From positions 1 through 6,981 of the forward strand of contig JADDPV010000080.1 in the NCBI GenBank assembly GCA_016781705.1: a DNA stretch of 6,981 nt. Reading direction: 5' to 3'. The position numbers and the translations under genes were made by a program. The notes beneath the pieces are model-generated. The model was not told the origin of the DNA, searched no databases, and worked only from the letters and a program-made list of their open reading frames with translations. Source of the stretch: Rubrobacter sp. Lineage in GTDB: Bacteria > Actinomycetota > Rubrobacteria > Rubrobacterales > Rubrobacteraceae. This document shows positions 6,164 to 6,981 of this stretch, one piece after another. Within the stretch, counting starts at the first letter, position 1. Each line of letters begins with the position of its first letter.

Positions 6164-6955
6164 GTGGCTCTAAAAAGACTCCACAGCTTGCGCGAACGCT
6201 TCTGGACGACGAGCTCCTCATCGCCGCCGTCGGTCACCGCGCGCCGCAAGGTCTCCTGCGGCGCCTCTCCGGCGACCTACTCCCGCGAGGACCGCGAGGG
6301 CTTCTACGGACGCTTCTCGACGACCACGCCCAAAGAGGACCGCGCGACCCGCCGCGCGGCGAACGCCGCCTACTCGCGGGTCCGGGAGGTGGGAGGCACT
6401 CGGGGCGGCCCCTGGAGGAGCCCTTTGCAGGTCCTGCTATTGTTCGTCGTCGCCTTCGACCTGGTCTTCGGGTTCGCACGGCCCTTCGTCGCCGAGCCGA
6501 TGCGCGTCCCCTCGCGCAGCATGGCCCCCACCCTCCAGCCCCACGACCACGTCCTCACCAACAAGCTCGCCTACGACTTCTCGCCCCCCGAACGCGGCGA
6601 CCTCGCCGTCTTCGAGAGCGTGGACCCCCGAAAAGACGAAAGGCTCGTCAAACGCGTCGTCGGCCTGCCCGGCGACGAGGTCCGCGTAGAGCACGGCGTG
6701 CTGCTCGTCAACGGCGCCCCCCCATACGAGCCATACAAGAAAGACCGCCCCGGAGACCCCCCCAAGAAAAGGGAACGACCCGCCGGCGCCAACTCGTTCG
6801 GCCCCATCGTCGTCCCCGAAGACAGCGTCTTCGTCATGGGCGACAACCGCAACGACTCCTACGACTCCCGCTTCTTCGGCCCCGTCCCGAACGCCAACCT
6901 CGTAGGAGAGGTCACCCTTCGCTTCTGGCCCCCGGGCCGTCTCGGCACGCCCTAA
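6164..6955 (+). CDS. lepB: Signal peptidase I (possible N-terminal frame disruption)
   Basis: The enzyme cleaves signal peptides from exported proteins at the outer face of the membrane by a Ser/Lys dyad. Numbered from the GTG at 6164 (263 residues), one transmembrane helix lies at about 87-104 (PLQVLLLFVVAFDLVFGF). Box B PSRSMAPTL holds catalytic S119, box D RLVKRVVGLPGDEV holds K163, and box E GDNRNDSYDSRFFGPVP is at 226-242. A proline- and lysine-rich insert (186-207) sits between boxes D and E. The start is uncertain: no ribosome binding site precedes this GTG, and the next in-frame ATG would remove the membrane helix. Residues 13-38 in this frame are Ser-rich and unnatural (FWTTSSSSPPSV), while another frame there reads LLDDELLIAAVGHRAPQGLL, so two compensating shifts are possible. 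The catalytic part is complete. Confidence 0.85.
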   Translation: MALKRLHSLRERFWTTSSSSPPSVTARRKVSCGASPATYSREDREGFYGRFSTTTPKEDRATRRAANAAYSRVREVGGTRGGPWRSPLQVLLLFVVAFDLVFGFARPFVAEPMRVPSRSMAPTLQPHDHVLTNKLAYDFSPPERGDLAVFESVDPRKDERLVKRVVGLPGDEVRVEHGVLLVNGAPPYEPYKKDRPGDPPKKRERPAGANSFGPIVVPEDSVFVMGDNRNDSYDSRFFGPVPNANLVGEVTLRFWPPGRLGTP

Positions 6956-6981
6956 GTGAGCCTTTCAAAACCGCCGTATCT
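6955..6981. repeat. Right copy of 27-bp terminal inverted repeat
   Basis: This is the exact reverse complement of bases 1-27. It begins on the last base of the signal peptidase stop codon. It also reads GTG AGC CTT TCA AAA CCG CCG TAT, which could be the first codons of a following gene (rnhB often follows lepB in actinobacteria), but there is no ribosome binding site and too little sequence to call one. Confidence 0.9.

Overview
This is a high-GC bacterial window, most likely from an actinomycete near Rubrobacter (Actinomycetota). That placement is inferred from the very high GC and GC3, a Cu/Zn superoxide dismutase with an LxxTG-like tail, a tandem DUF427 protein, and a broken gene resembling the F420-dependent PPOX family. 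No rRNA, tRNA, CRISPR array or transposase was seen.

Left to right: a 27-bp sequence at the extreme left end is repeated exactly, inverted, at the extreme right end. After a short non-coding stretch comes a minus-strand secreted, membrane-anchored Cu/Zn superoxide dismutase (155-832). Divergent from it is a class I SAM methyltransferase (1057-1827). Its natural start, with a strong ribosome binding site at 961, is cut off by an in-frame TGA at 1015. Next are a BCP-type peroxiredoxin (2042-2494) and, 6 nt later, a low-GC gene of unknown function with foreign-looking codon use (2501-3100). That gene meets, tail to tail, a minus-strand DUF3616-like protein (3103-4221). A divergent intergenic region then leads to a tandem DUF427 protein (4373-5194). 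On the minus strand follow a VOC/glyoxalase-fold protein (5642-6091) and, 23 nt after it, a frameshifted F420-dependent-type oxidoreductase (5216-5618). Signal peptidase I (about 6164-6955) closes the window on the plus strand; its N-terminal part may also hold two compensating frameshifts.

The genes do not form one pathway. Two are classical oxidative-stress functions (SodC outside the membrane, BCP in the cytosol), and the VOC and F420-type genes look like a small two-gene operon. No complete new system is evident. The points most worth a second look are the set of disrupted reading frames (a TGA where relatives appear to have Trp, two -1 shifts in the F420-type gene, possible paired shifts in the signal peptidase), the perfect inverted repeat at the window ends, and the low-GC unknown gene with conserved-looking motifs. 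The disruptions and the end repeat may be sequencing or assembly artefacts and should be tested as such first.
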